Origin: Nocardioides ungokensis
Lineage (GTDB): Bacteria; Actinomycetota; Actinomycetes; Propionibacteriales; Nocardioidaceae
NCBI RefSeq assembly: GCF_013466985.1
Contig: NZ_CP059164.1
Coordinates: forward strand, 2,179,001-2,243,000
Reading direction: 5' to 3'
Length of the DNA: 64,000 bases
Shown: positions 57,412 through 64,000 of the stretch, one piece after another
Layout of the letters: each line of letters opens with the position of its first letter
How positions within the stretch are numbered: the first letter of the stretch is position 1
Notes under the pieces: model-generated
Told to the model about the DNA's origin: nothing
The model's database searches: none
The model's input: the letters and a program-made list of their open reading frames with translations, nothing else
Translations under genes and position numbers: made by a program

Positions 57412-58601
57412 AGACCTACGACGTGGTCGTCGTCGGGGGCCGGGTCGCCGGCGCGTCGACGGCCCTGCTGCTGGCCCGCGCGGGAGCCCGGGTCGCGCTG
57501 TTCGACCGGTCGGCGTACGGCGCGGACACGCTGTCGACCCACGGACTGATGAGGGCCGGTGTGCTGCAGCTGAGCCGCTGGGGCCTGCTGGACCAGGTCG
57601 TGGCCGCGGGCACGCCTCCGATCCGCACGACCACGTTCCTCTACGGCGACAAGGAGCCGGTTCGGATCTCCATCCGGCCGAGCCCCGGGGTCGATGCTCT
57701 CTACGCCCCTCGGCGGACAGTGCTCGACCGGATCCTCGTCGACGCGGCCGTCGCGGCGGGCGTCGACGTCCGGTACGGGACCCGGGTCACCGGGCTGCTC
57801 CGGGACCGCACCGGCCGTGTGGCCGGGGTGCGTGGCCGCACCCGTGCCGGCACGCGGGACGTGCACGCGCGGTTCGTGGTGGGCGCCGACGGCATCGCCT
57901 CGTCCGTGGCTCGGGAGGTCGGGGCCCCGCTGCTGCGGGAGGGGCACTGGGGCAGCGCCGTGCAGTACGCCTACTACGACGGGCTCGGTGGCAGCGGCTA
58001 CGAGTGGGCCTACCGCGACGGCGTCGCCGCAGGCCTCATCCCGACCAACGACGGGCTCAGCTGCGTCTTCGTGGGGACCTCCCCGTCCCGGATGCGCACG
58101 ATGCGGATGGACAGGTCGGCCGAGGACGCGTTCGGGTCCGTGCTCCGGCTGGCCGCCCCGCAACACGGCGAGCTGCTCGCTTCCGCGACCCGCGTCGGGG
58201 GCTTCCACGGGTGGGCCGGCAGGCGCGGGTTCGTCCGGAGGTCGTGGGGGCCGGGGTGGGCCCTGGTGGGCGATGCCGGGCACTTCAAGGACCCCATCAG
58301 CACGCACGGGATGACCGACGCGCTGCGCGACGCGGACCTGCTGGCGAGTGCGGTCCTGGACTCGCTCGCCGGGAGTCGACCCGAGGCCGAGGCGCTCGAC
58401 GGCTACCAGCGCCGGCGCGACCTGCTCTCCGCGCAGCTCTTCCAGGTCAGCGACGAGATCGCCGGCTTCGAGTGGGACAGCCACCAGGTGCAGCCGCTGC
58501 TGAGGAGGGTCAGCGCGGCGATGATCGACGAGGTGGAGATGCTCGAGGCACTGGCTGCGGCGGACGAACGACGCCCTCTCCTCGCGCCGGTTCGGAGGTA
58601 A
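57408..58601 (+). CDS. FAD-dependent oxidoreductase, geranylgeranyl-reductase/PHBH-like
   Basis: 397 aa from GTG 57408. FAD motif VVVVGGRVAGASTALLLARA, DG-type motif FVVGADGIASSVAREVGAPL, and GD motif WALVGDAGHFKDPISTHGMT, the triad of group-A flavoprotein hydroxylases and geranylgeranyl reductases. Second flavoprotein in the operon and translationally coupled to the first. The BTAD regulator begins 1 bp after its stop. Confidence 0.87.
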   Translation: MKTYDVVVVGGRVAGASTALLLARAGARVALFDRSAYGADTLSTHGLMRAGVLQLSRWGLLDQVVAAGTPPIRTTTFLYGDKEPVRISIRPSPGVDALYAPRRTVLDRILVDAAVAAGVDVRYGTRVTGLLRDRTGRVAGVRGRTRAGTRDVHARFVVGADGIASSVAREVGAPLLREGHWGSAVQYAYYDGLGGSGYEWAYRDGVAAGLIPTNDGLSCVFVGTSPSRMRTMRMDRSAEDAFGSVLRLAAPQHGELLASATRVGGFHGWAGRRGFVRRSWGPGWALVGDAGHFKDPISTHGMTDALRDADLLASAVLDSLAGSRPEAEALDGYQRRRDLLSAQLFQVSDEIAGFEWDSHQVQPLLRRVSAAMIDEVEMLEALAAADERRPLLAPVRR

Positions 58602-58602
58602 C

Positions 58603-61600
58603 GTGGACTCTTCGCAACGGACCCCACCCGGTCGAGGCAGCCGCATGGACGTCACCATCACGTTGCTCGGGAGCTTCTCGGTCGTGGTCGGGCGCGCCCC
58701 GGTGCCGTCCGAGACGTGGAGCCGGCGCGGTGCGGCGTCCCTGGTGAAGCTGCTGGCGACGGCGGACGGGCGCCGGATGCACCGCGAACAGGTCATGGAC
58801 GCGCTCTGGCCCGACCTGCCGGTCGAGTCGGCGACTCCCCGGCTGCACAAGGCCGCCCACTACGCCCGTCGCGCGCTCGGCGGCGGGACCACGGGCCTGA
58901 CCCTGCGCAACGACCTCGTCATGCTCTACCCGGACGCCGACGTCCGGGTCGACGCCGTCGAGTTCCGGCGGGCCGCCGAGGCGGCGGTGGCGTCGGGCTC
59001 CGCCGTCGAGGCGGAACGGGCGCTCGCGGGATACGCCGGGACGTTCCTGCCCGACGACCTCTACGAGCCGTGGGCGTCGCCGTGGCGAGAGACGCTGGGC
59101 CTGCTGCACCAGGACCTGCTGCGGCTGGCAGGCCACTGGGAGGAGCTCGTGCGGGTGAGCCCCGCCGACGAGGAGGCCCACCTGGCGCTGGCGCGCGACC
59201 ACGCCGAGCGCGGCGACGTACGCGCGGCGCTGCGCCAGCTCGAGCGCATGGAGCAGGCGCTCCGCCGGGAGCTGGGGACCGCACCCAGCGCAGCGGCCAC
59301 CGCGCTGCGAGGCCGCCTCACCGGCGTGATGGAGACGCCCTCGCGGGAGCCGACGCCGGGTGAGACCCTGCGCCTGGTCGGGCGGCGGGGCGTCGCGGAC
59401 ACGATCCGCGGCCGGATGGACCGGGCCGACGCCGGCAACGGGAGCGCCGTGGTCCTGACCGGCGTCGCCGGGGTCGGGAAGTCGGCGGTGCTCGAGCTGG
59501 CCGCCGGGCTGGCGCATCGCCGCGGCTGGCGGGTCGCCCGGGGCGGGGCGTCGGCGGTGGAGGGCTCGTGGCCCTACGCCCCCGTGCTCGAGGCTTTCGC
59601 CGACCTGTGTCGCCGCCATCCGGCGCTCCTCGACGGCCTGGACGACATCTACGGAGAGGAGCTGGGGAGGGCGCTGAGCGGCCGGCAGATCACGTGGAAC
59701 GGCGAGACGGCCCACCAGCGCCTGTTCGTGGCGGCCGCGGAGCTGCTGCGGCTCGCGGCCTCCGGCCGCGGGCTGCTGCTGGTCGTGGACGACCTGCACG
59801 AGGCCGACGAGGCGACGCCGAGGCTGCTGCACTACCTGGCCCGCTGCGCCGTGAACGAGTCCGTCGTCATTCTCGTCGCCACGCGCCCCGGCGCCGGCCG
59901 GTCGCTCGAGGAGATGCAGGAGAGCCTGGTGGCCAGGGGAGTCGGCGGGGTCATCCACCTCGCGCCCCTGGACGAGCGGGCCACGCGGCGGCTGCTCGCC
60001 CAGCAGTTCCCCGACCTGGACGAGGCCACGGCCGACGAGATCCGCACCGTCTCGGGAGGCCTGCCCTTCCGGGTCCTGGAGGCGGCCCGCGGCGCGCGGA
60101 GCGGCGCCAAGGACGTGGCCGTCTCGGGGCTGCCGCAGCACGTCCTGCCGGTCTTCCGTCGCGTGGCGCTGCTGGGCTCGGCGTTCACGACCGACGAGCT
60201 GCTCGCCGCGTCGGGCGTCCCCGAGCCCGAGACGTACGCCGCGCTCGAGGCCGCGATCGCCACGTCGGTCGTCGAGCCCGCCGAGGCCGGCTACCGGTTC
60301 CGCCACGCGCTGGTCCGGGAGTCGCTGCTGTCCGGATTCTCCCCGCTCGAGCGCTCGCGCGCCGGGCGTGAGGTCGCCGAGCGGCTCGCCGCCCTGGACA
60401 CGCCGCCGTCGCGCGTCGCGCACCTGTTCGTCGCCTCCGGCCACCCGATGCAGGCCATCCCGTACGCGCGACCGGCGATCGAGACCGCGGGGGCGCTCGG
60501 CGCCTACCGGGACGGCCTGGCGCTGCTCGACGCCGTCGTCGACCACTCCGTGGGCAAGGACCGGGCGCACCTGCTGGCGCGGCGCGGCGACCTGCTGCTG
60601 GCGCTGGCGGACCCGACGGCCGTCGACGCCTACCGGGCCGCGCTGTCGGTGACCACGGGAACCGAGCACCGGCTGGTGCGCGCGCGGCTGGCCCGCGCCG
60701 CCACCTTCCAGGGTGACTTCGAGACGGCCGAGGCGGCGTTGACGAACGTCGACGTCGAGGGTGACACCGCCGACGCGCCGTTGCTGCTGGCGCGAGGCAG
60801 CCTCGCCTACTTCAACGGCGACCTCGAGGCGGCCTGGCAGGCCGCGGACGCGGCGCGCAGCCTGCTCGAGCCGGGCGACACCTGGCAGGTCGTCGACCTC
60901 GTCGCCCTCCAGGGGCTGATCGCCCACCAGCGCGGCGAGTGGTTCCAGCGCTTCCTGCGCGAGCTGCGGCGCACGCAGGGCAACCCCGGACTGGCGACGG
61001 CGGTGTTCGACGCCCACCTCTGCGTCGCGGAGTACCTGCTCTACGGCCCGGTGCCCTACGACGAGGTGATCGACCTCGCGACGGGGTTGCGACGCCGCGC
61101 CGAGCAGTACGGCGCGCTGCGGGGCGTGGCGTTCGCGACAGCCCTGATCGGCGAGGCCGCCCTCCTCAAGGGCGACCTGGACACGGCCGAGCGCGAGCTG
61201 CTCGAGGCCGTGGACCTGCACCGCGACGTGGATGCCTCGGCGGGTGAGGCGCACTCCCTCCAGCGGTTGGCCGAGGTCCGGCTGGCGCGCGGTGACCGGG
61301 CTGAGGCGCTGCGGCTGCTGCAACGGGCCCTGCCCCTCGCCCGGTGGTCGGTCGTCGGCAAGCACCTGCTCCAGCGGATCTTCGGGACCATGGTCTCGGC
61401 GGCCGACAGCCCCGCCGAGGGAGTGACGGTCGCCGAGCGCGCCGAGCAGGCGTTGGGGGTGAGCGACCGGTGCGTCTTCTGCGACATCATGTTCGCCGTC
61501 CCGGCCGCCATCGCCCACGCGGACGCCGGTGACGTGGTGGGCGCCCGTCGTTACGTCGCGCAGGCCGAGTTCGTGGAGGACCAGTGGGAGGGCACCTCGT

Positions 61601-61806
61601 GGGACGCCGCCGTGGCCGAGGCCCGGGCGCACCTGGCCGTGGCCGAGGGGGACCACGGCGAGGGTCGACGCTGGATCAGGACCGCGACCGAGCTCTTCGT
61701 CACCTCCGGGCAGCCGCTGGACGCGGCGCGCTGCACCGCGACCGCGGGGGAGTGGGCGGCATCGCGCAGCGAGATGTCCGGCTCGGCTTCCGCGGTCAGC
61801 CGGTGA
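58603..61806 (+). CDS. BTAD-domain (SARP-like) regulator with AAA ATPase and TPR tail
   Basis: 1067 aa. GTG 58603 is chosen for GGAGG just before; ATG 58645 is an alternative. Residues about 15-110: winged-helix DNA-binding part (MDVTITLLGSFSVVVGRAPV, HREQVMDALWPDLPVESATP). About 115-245: BTAD TPR helices (YAGTFLPDDLYEPWASPWRE, RAALRQLERMEQALRRELGT). About 275-530: ATPase with Walker A GVAGVGKSAVLELA, Walker B GLLLVVDDLHEADEAT. The rest is TPR-like (GLLAYFNGDLEAAWQAADAA-type pairs). Such large SARP regulators activate nearby genes through 11-bp direct repeats; three G-rich repeats at 11-12 bp pitch precede this operon. Confidence 0.88.
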   Translation: MDSSQRTPPGRGSRMDVTITLLGSFSVVVGRAPVPSETWSRRGAASLVKLLATADGRRMHREQVMDALWPDLPVESATPRLHKAAHYARRALGGGTTGLTLRNDLVMLYPDADVRVDAVEFRRAAEAAVASGSAVEAERALAGYAGTFLPDDLYEPWASPWRETLGLLHQDLLRLAGHWEELVRVSPADEEAHLALARDHAERGDVRAALRQLERMEQALRRELGTAPSAAATALRGRLTGVMETPSREPTPGETLRLVGRRGVADTIRGRMDRADAGNGSAVVLTGVAGVGKSAVLELAAGLAHRRGWRVARGGASAVEGSWPYAPVLEAFADLCRRHPALLDGLDDIYGEELGRALSGRQITWNGETAHQRLFVAAAELLRLAASGRGLLLVVDDLHEADEATPRLLHYLARCAVNESVVILVATRPGAGRSLEEMQESLVARGVGGVIHLAPLDERATRRLLAQQFPDLDEATADEIRTVSGGLPFRVLEAARGARSGAKDVAVSGLPQHVLPVFRRVALLGSAFTTDELLAASGVPEPETYAALEAAIATSVVEPAEAGYRFRHALVRESLLSGFSPLERSRAGREVAERLAALDTPPSRVAHLFVASGHPMQAIPYARPAIETAGALGAYRDGLALLDAVVDHSVGKDRAHLLARRGDLLLALADPTAVDAYRAALSVTTGTEHRLVRARLARAATFQGDFETAEAALTNVDVEGDTADAPLLLARGSLAYFNGDLEAAWQAADAARSLLEPGDTWQVVDLVALQGLIAHQRGEWFQRFLRELRRTQGNPGLATAVFDAHLCVAEYLLYGPVPYDEVIDLATGLRRRAEQYGALRGVAFATALIGEAALLKGDLDTAERELLEAVDLHRDVDASAGEAHSLQRLAEVRLARGDRAEALRLLQRALPLARWSVVGKHLLQRIFGTMVSAADSPAEGVTVAERAEQALGVSDRCVFCDIMFAVPAAIAHADAGDVVGARRYVAQAEFVEDQWEGTSWDAAVAEARAHLAVAEGDHGEGRRWIRTATELFVTSGQPLDAARCTATAGEWAASRSEMSGSASAVSR

Positions 61807-62542
61807 GCCGCTCGGTGAAGAAGGACAGGACGCGGTCGACCCCCTCCTGCTGACGGTGTGCAGTGAGCGTTGCGTGCCCCTTGCCCTCGAACTCGACGCG
61901 GATGAACGCGTCGCCGAGCTCCCGGCTGAGGGTCTCGAAGCGGGTGCCGGTGGCGGCGTCCTTGCGGTAGCGCAGGCCGAGCACCTGGCACCCGGCCCCG
62001 GCCCGCTGCTTCACGGCGGCCAGGTCGGCGGGGGAGAGGCTCAGGTCGGCGCCGCGCGCCTTCCCGATCGCGAACGGCAGCGACGGCTGGGCCACGACGG
62101 GGGCGGCAACAGCGGAGTCCACCATCATGGCCAGGGCGAACCCTCCGGTGAAGCACATGCCCAGGGCGCCCACGCCGGGCCCGCCCAGCTCGGCGTGCAG
62201 CTCGCGCGCCAGGCTGCGCAGCCAACCGGCGACGGGCGAGGTGACGCCGATGGCGAGCTTGTTGAACTCCGCGTCGACGCACACCTTGCGCAGGGACCTC
62301 AGGAGGTTCGGCCCGCTCATCGGCGACTCGGGGGTGCCGAAGAGCTGCGGCATGACCACCGTGAAGCCGGCCGACACCACCGTGTCGGCGAAGCCGATCA
62401 CCTCGGGGGTGATCCCCGGCAGCTCGTGGATGACGATCACCCCCGGACCGCTGCCCTTGCGGTACGTCGGGTGGGTGACGCCCTTGCCGGCGCCGTCGAC
62501 CTGGGTGTGGGAACCGGGTGTCCAGCTGTCCAGCAGGGCCAT
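61796..62542 (-). CDS. Dienelactone hydrolase family protein
   Basis: 248 aa from ATG 62542. Alpha/beta hydrolase: GPGVIVIHELPGITPEVIGF (Glu of the DLH triad region), catalytic Cys in GALGMCFTGGFALAMMVDSA, His in FEGKGHATLTAHRQQEG. The G-x-C-x-G nucleophile elbow distinguishes DLH from Ser hydrolases. Overlaps the convergent BTAD gene by 11 bp at the 3' end. Confidence 0.87.
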   Translation of the reverse strand: MALLDSWTPGSHTQVDGAGKGVTHPTYRKGSGPGVIVIHELPGITPEVIGFADTVVSAGFTVVMPQLFGTPESPMSGPNLLRSLRKVCVDAEFNKLAIGVTSPVAGWLRSLARELHAELGGPGVGALGMCFTGGFALAMMVDSAVAAPVVAQPSLPFAIGKARGADLSLSPADLAAVKQRAGAGCQVLGLRYRKDAATGTRFETLSRELGDAFIRVEFEGKGHATLTAHRQQEGVDRVLSFFTERLTG

Positions 62543-62559
62543 GCGACGAGTATGCCGCG

Positions 62560-63210
62560 TCAGGCCCCGCCGCCCCCGGAGCGGGCGCGGCCACGAAGCC
62601 GGCGCAGGCCGTGCCGGACCAGATAGGCGATCCCCTGGACGACCGACACGAGCAGGAGGAAGGCCTGGACGGCCACGACCACGACACCAGCGCCGGAGAG
62701 CGAGAAGATCAGGGCGTACACCAGCGCCACCTGCATCGACGGGTCGCCGGGCCACAGACCCACCAGCAGGCCGATGAGCAGGCCGAGGGCCACGATCACC
62801 GCGGCGATGCGCATGCTCATGGAGGTGGACTGCAGGCTCGCAAGCGCGGCGATGCGGGCGCGGGTCGCCCACGAGCTGCCCGGCGGATACGGGCTGACCA
62901 CGGGTGGCGCCGACTGCTGGGCCTGATGGACCGCCCGCTCGGTCAGGTGCTGCTCGAGGTCGTCGAGGTAGGCGTCGACCTCGGCCATGTCGTACCCCTG
63001 CTGGAGCCGGACCGGGGCGAAGCGGACGGCACGCACGTCCTCGGGCCGCATCGCGGGCGTGGCGGAGCGCAACGACTCGACGGCACGCGCCACGAAGGCG
63101 TCGACCTCCCGCTTGGTGTAGCCCTCGCGGAACTGGACGGTGGTGAACGCAGCCCGGGAGAACCGGTCCAGATCGGACCCGGACAGCGGGTCACCCGACA
63201 AGGGAGTCAT
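62560..63210 (-). CDS. Tandem DivIVA-domain membrane protein
   Basis: 216 aa from ATG 63210. Two short DivIVA-type repeats: FTTVQFREGYTKREVDAFVA (about residues 22-41) and FAPVRLQQGYDMAEVDAYLD (about 65-84), each with the GYxxxEVDxF/Y core that in DivIVA/Wag31 senses curved membrane. Then a Ser/Pro linker and three or so TMs (RIAAVIVALGLLIGLLVGLW, QVALVYALIFSLSGAGVVVV, FLLLVSVVQGIAYLVRHGL), ending in a basic tail. Unlike Wag31 it has no long coiled coil. May place a membrane complex at poles or septa; that is inference. Confidence 0.75.
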   Translation of the reverse strand: MTPLSGDPLSGSDLDRFSRAAFTTVQFREGYTKREVDAFVARAVESLRSATPAMRPEDVRAVRFAPVRLQQGYDMAEVDAYLDDLEQHLTERAVHQAQQSAPPVVSPYPPGSSWATRARIAALASLQSTSMSMRIAAVIVALGLLIGLLVGLWPGDPSMQVALVYALIFSLSGAGVVVVAVQAFLLLVSVVQGIAYLVRHGLRRLRGRARSGGGGA

Positions 63211-63265
63211 CGGGTCCAGTCTCCAGCACCGGTGGCCCGCCGACCAAGTGCCGGGCGGCCCGTTC

Positions 63266-63448
63266 TCAGGTCCGGGTCGCGCCGGGCGCCGGGGCGGACG
63301 GCGCTGTGGTGGGAGGGGCCGTGGTGGGAGGGGCGAGCGGCTCGCCCTCGCAGCAGTTGGCCTTGAACTTGCAGTGCGGGCAGAACCATCGCGTGGCGAT
63401 CGGGTCGAACTCGTAGCCGCAGGCCATGCACGAGTAGTAGCCGGACAT
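63266..63448 (-). CDS. Tiny zinc-ribbon protein with Pro/Thr repeat tail
   Basis: 60 aa from ATG 63448 (CAGGGAG upstream). MSGYYSCMACGYEFDPIATR, WFCPHCKFKANCCEG: two CxxC pairs 13 residues apart form a zinc ribbon of rubredoxin-like size, plus an extra Cys pair. The tail holds a tandem ([11 protein letters not shown]), encoded by a 15-bp duplication at about 63307-63336. Too small and different from rubredoxin to call an electron carrier with confidence; RNA-, DNA- or protein-binding is possible. Confidence 0.6.
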   Translation of the reverse strand: MSGYYSCMACGYEFDPIATRWFCPHCKFKANCCEGEPLAPPTTAPPTTAPSAPAPGATRT

Positions 63449-63517
63449 CGGACTCCCTGGGTGATTGCACTCGACCGTCGTCCACGACGATGCCACGTCG
63501 CGGGCACAATCGGGGCC

Positions 63518-64000
63518 GTGACCCACGACAACGCGCCACGATTCCGCACCGGGACCGACCACGTCGAGTCGTGGTTCGTGCGCGCCAACGACCCCGCCGC
63601 ACCGCGGGCCCTGTGGCTCAAGGCCACCGTGCTGACCCGGGCCGACGGGTCGTCGCTCGCCCAGGCGTGGTGCAGCGTCTTCGACGGCGACCGGACCGCG
63701 GGGTTCCGCCACGACCTGCCCCTCGAGCAGGCGGCGTTCACGAGCCCCGCCACCGGCCTCGAGTCCCGCGTCGGGCCGGTCCGCCTCGTGCTCGGCGACG
63801 GCGGGGGCGCGTCGACGGGCGAGCTCGTCTCCGCCGCCGGTCGGGTGAGCTGGGACCTGACGTTCTCCCGCGGGGCCGGTGAGCTGGGCGACCCGATGTG
63901 CCTGCTCCCGTCCCGCCGCCTCGTGGATGCCCGACTCCCGCGGAACAAGCTGCTCACCCCCGTCCCGGTGGCGACGTTCGGCGGCCGGCTGGTGTGGGAC
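63518..64000 (+). CDS. Hypothetical protein, lipocalin/CrtC-like N-terminus, truncated by window edge
   Basis: 161 codons visible, open at 64000. GTG 63518 is preceded by CACAAT (63505-63510) seven bases away, again a leaderless-type arrangement. RFRTGTDHVESWFVRANDPA, ALWLKATVLTRADGSSLAQA, GRVSWDLTFSRGAGELGDPM, CLLPSRRLVDARLPRNKLLT: beta-rich, with the 'ESWF.RAN...A.WLK.T' start that I associate with AttH/carotenoid-hydratase (CrtC)-like lipocalin proteins. No firm assignment. Confidence 0.45.
   Translation, partial: MTHDNAPRFRTGTDHVESWFVRANDPAAPRALWLKATVLTRADGSSLAQAWCSVFDGDRTAGFRHDLPLEQAAFTSPATGLESRVGPVRLVLGDGGGASTGELVSAAGRVSWDLTFSRGAGELGDPMCLLPSRRLVDARLPRNKLLTPVPVATFGGRLVWD

Noticed and set aside
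58510-61656. 1048-codon open frame on the minus strand
   Set aside because: Antisense to the BTAD regulator, whose domains are unmistakable; composition of the minus frame is that of a GC shadow.

Overview
The window is very GC-rich, with GTG and TTG starts, 4-bp stop/start overlaps (ATGA or GTGA) and a gene content typical of high-GC Actinobacteria. It carries 13E12/DUF222 HNH endonucleases, a mycobacterial-type ATP-dependent ligase, a KstR-type regulator, a FabG4/HtdX/FadA2 locus, a BTAD regulator and DivIVA-type, DUF1707 and Mce-associated proteins. A Nocardioidaceae member (Nocardioides or a relative) is the best guess; no rRNA or marker tree was available. I saw no tRNA, rRNA, IS element, prophage or CRISPR array, so this reads as ordinary chromosome with some accessory patches.

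Layout. 1-5.7 kb: a truncated maleylpyruvate-isomerase-like gene, a decayed DUF222-HNH gene, an MMPL exporter, a GH18 glycosidase and a Nudix hydrolase. 5.7-11.3 kb: an operon of one giant FtsX-type permease, two unlike ABC ATPases and an SMP-30-like beta-propeller. 11.3-16 kb: dxs, a homocysteine methyltransferase, an L,D-transpeptidase and two small proteins. 16-25 kb: fatty-acid metabolism (FadB/FadA operon with a perfect terminator hairpin, PAC2 protein, TesB thioesterase, and the HtdX-FabG4 / FadA2 divergent locus). 25-37 kb: a PASTA Ser/Thr kinase, a TetR regulator, a secreted protein with an internal duplication, a divergent LigB/AlkA-like DNA-repair pair, an SCP2 protein, a phospholipase-D-type synthase, a second DUF222-HNH gene and signal peptidase I. 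37-46.8 kb: uvrB with an MFS transporter, an AbrB-type membrane protein, a VOC protein, a slipin, an orphan pair of Mce-associated proteins, a ferredoxin-NADP reductase and a PPOX protein. 46.8-51.3 kb: kstR divergent from a GT4 / methyltransferase / toroid-protein operon, with another methyltransferase facing it. 51.3-64 kb: an EamA/LysR pair, PPK2, an alpha/beta hydrolase, an OsmC / flavoprotein / flavoprotein / BTAD-regulator operon, a dienelactone hydrolase, a tandem-DivIVA membrane protein and a tiny zinc ribbon.

Together the window is rich in lipid handling (beta-oxidation, thioesterase, SCP2, phospholipase, hydrolase) and regulation. KstR-like operators lie in front of kstR/GT4 and in front of the alpha/beta hydrolase, which suggests a small local KstR regulon. 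The two most interesting uncharacterised systems are the KstR-linked GT4/MT/toroid cluster and the OsmC/flavoprotein/BTAD operon, which has G-rich 11-12 bp direct repeats upstream and a perfect internal hairpin.

Caution: about eighteen genes are interrupted by one or more one-base frame breaks, and several clearly fall in G or C runs, while many long genes (uvrB, dxs, the 1037-aa permease, the 1067-aa BTAD protein) are intact. Most breaks are probably sequencing errors. I give the repaired gene limits and say so in each entry.
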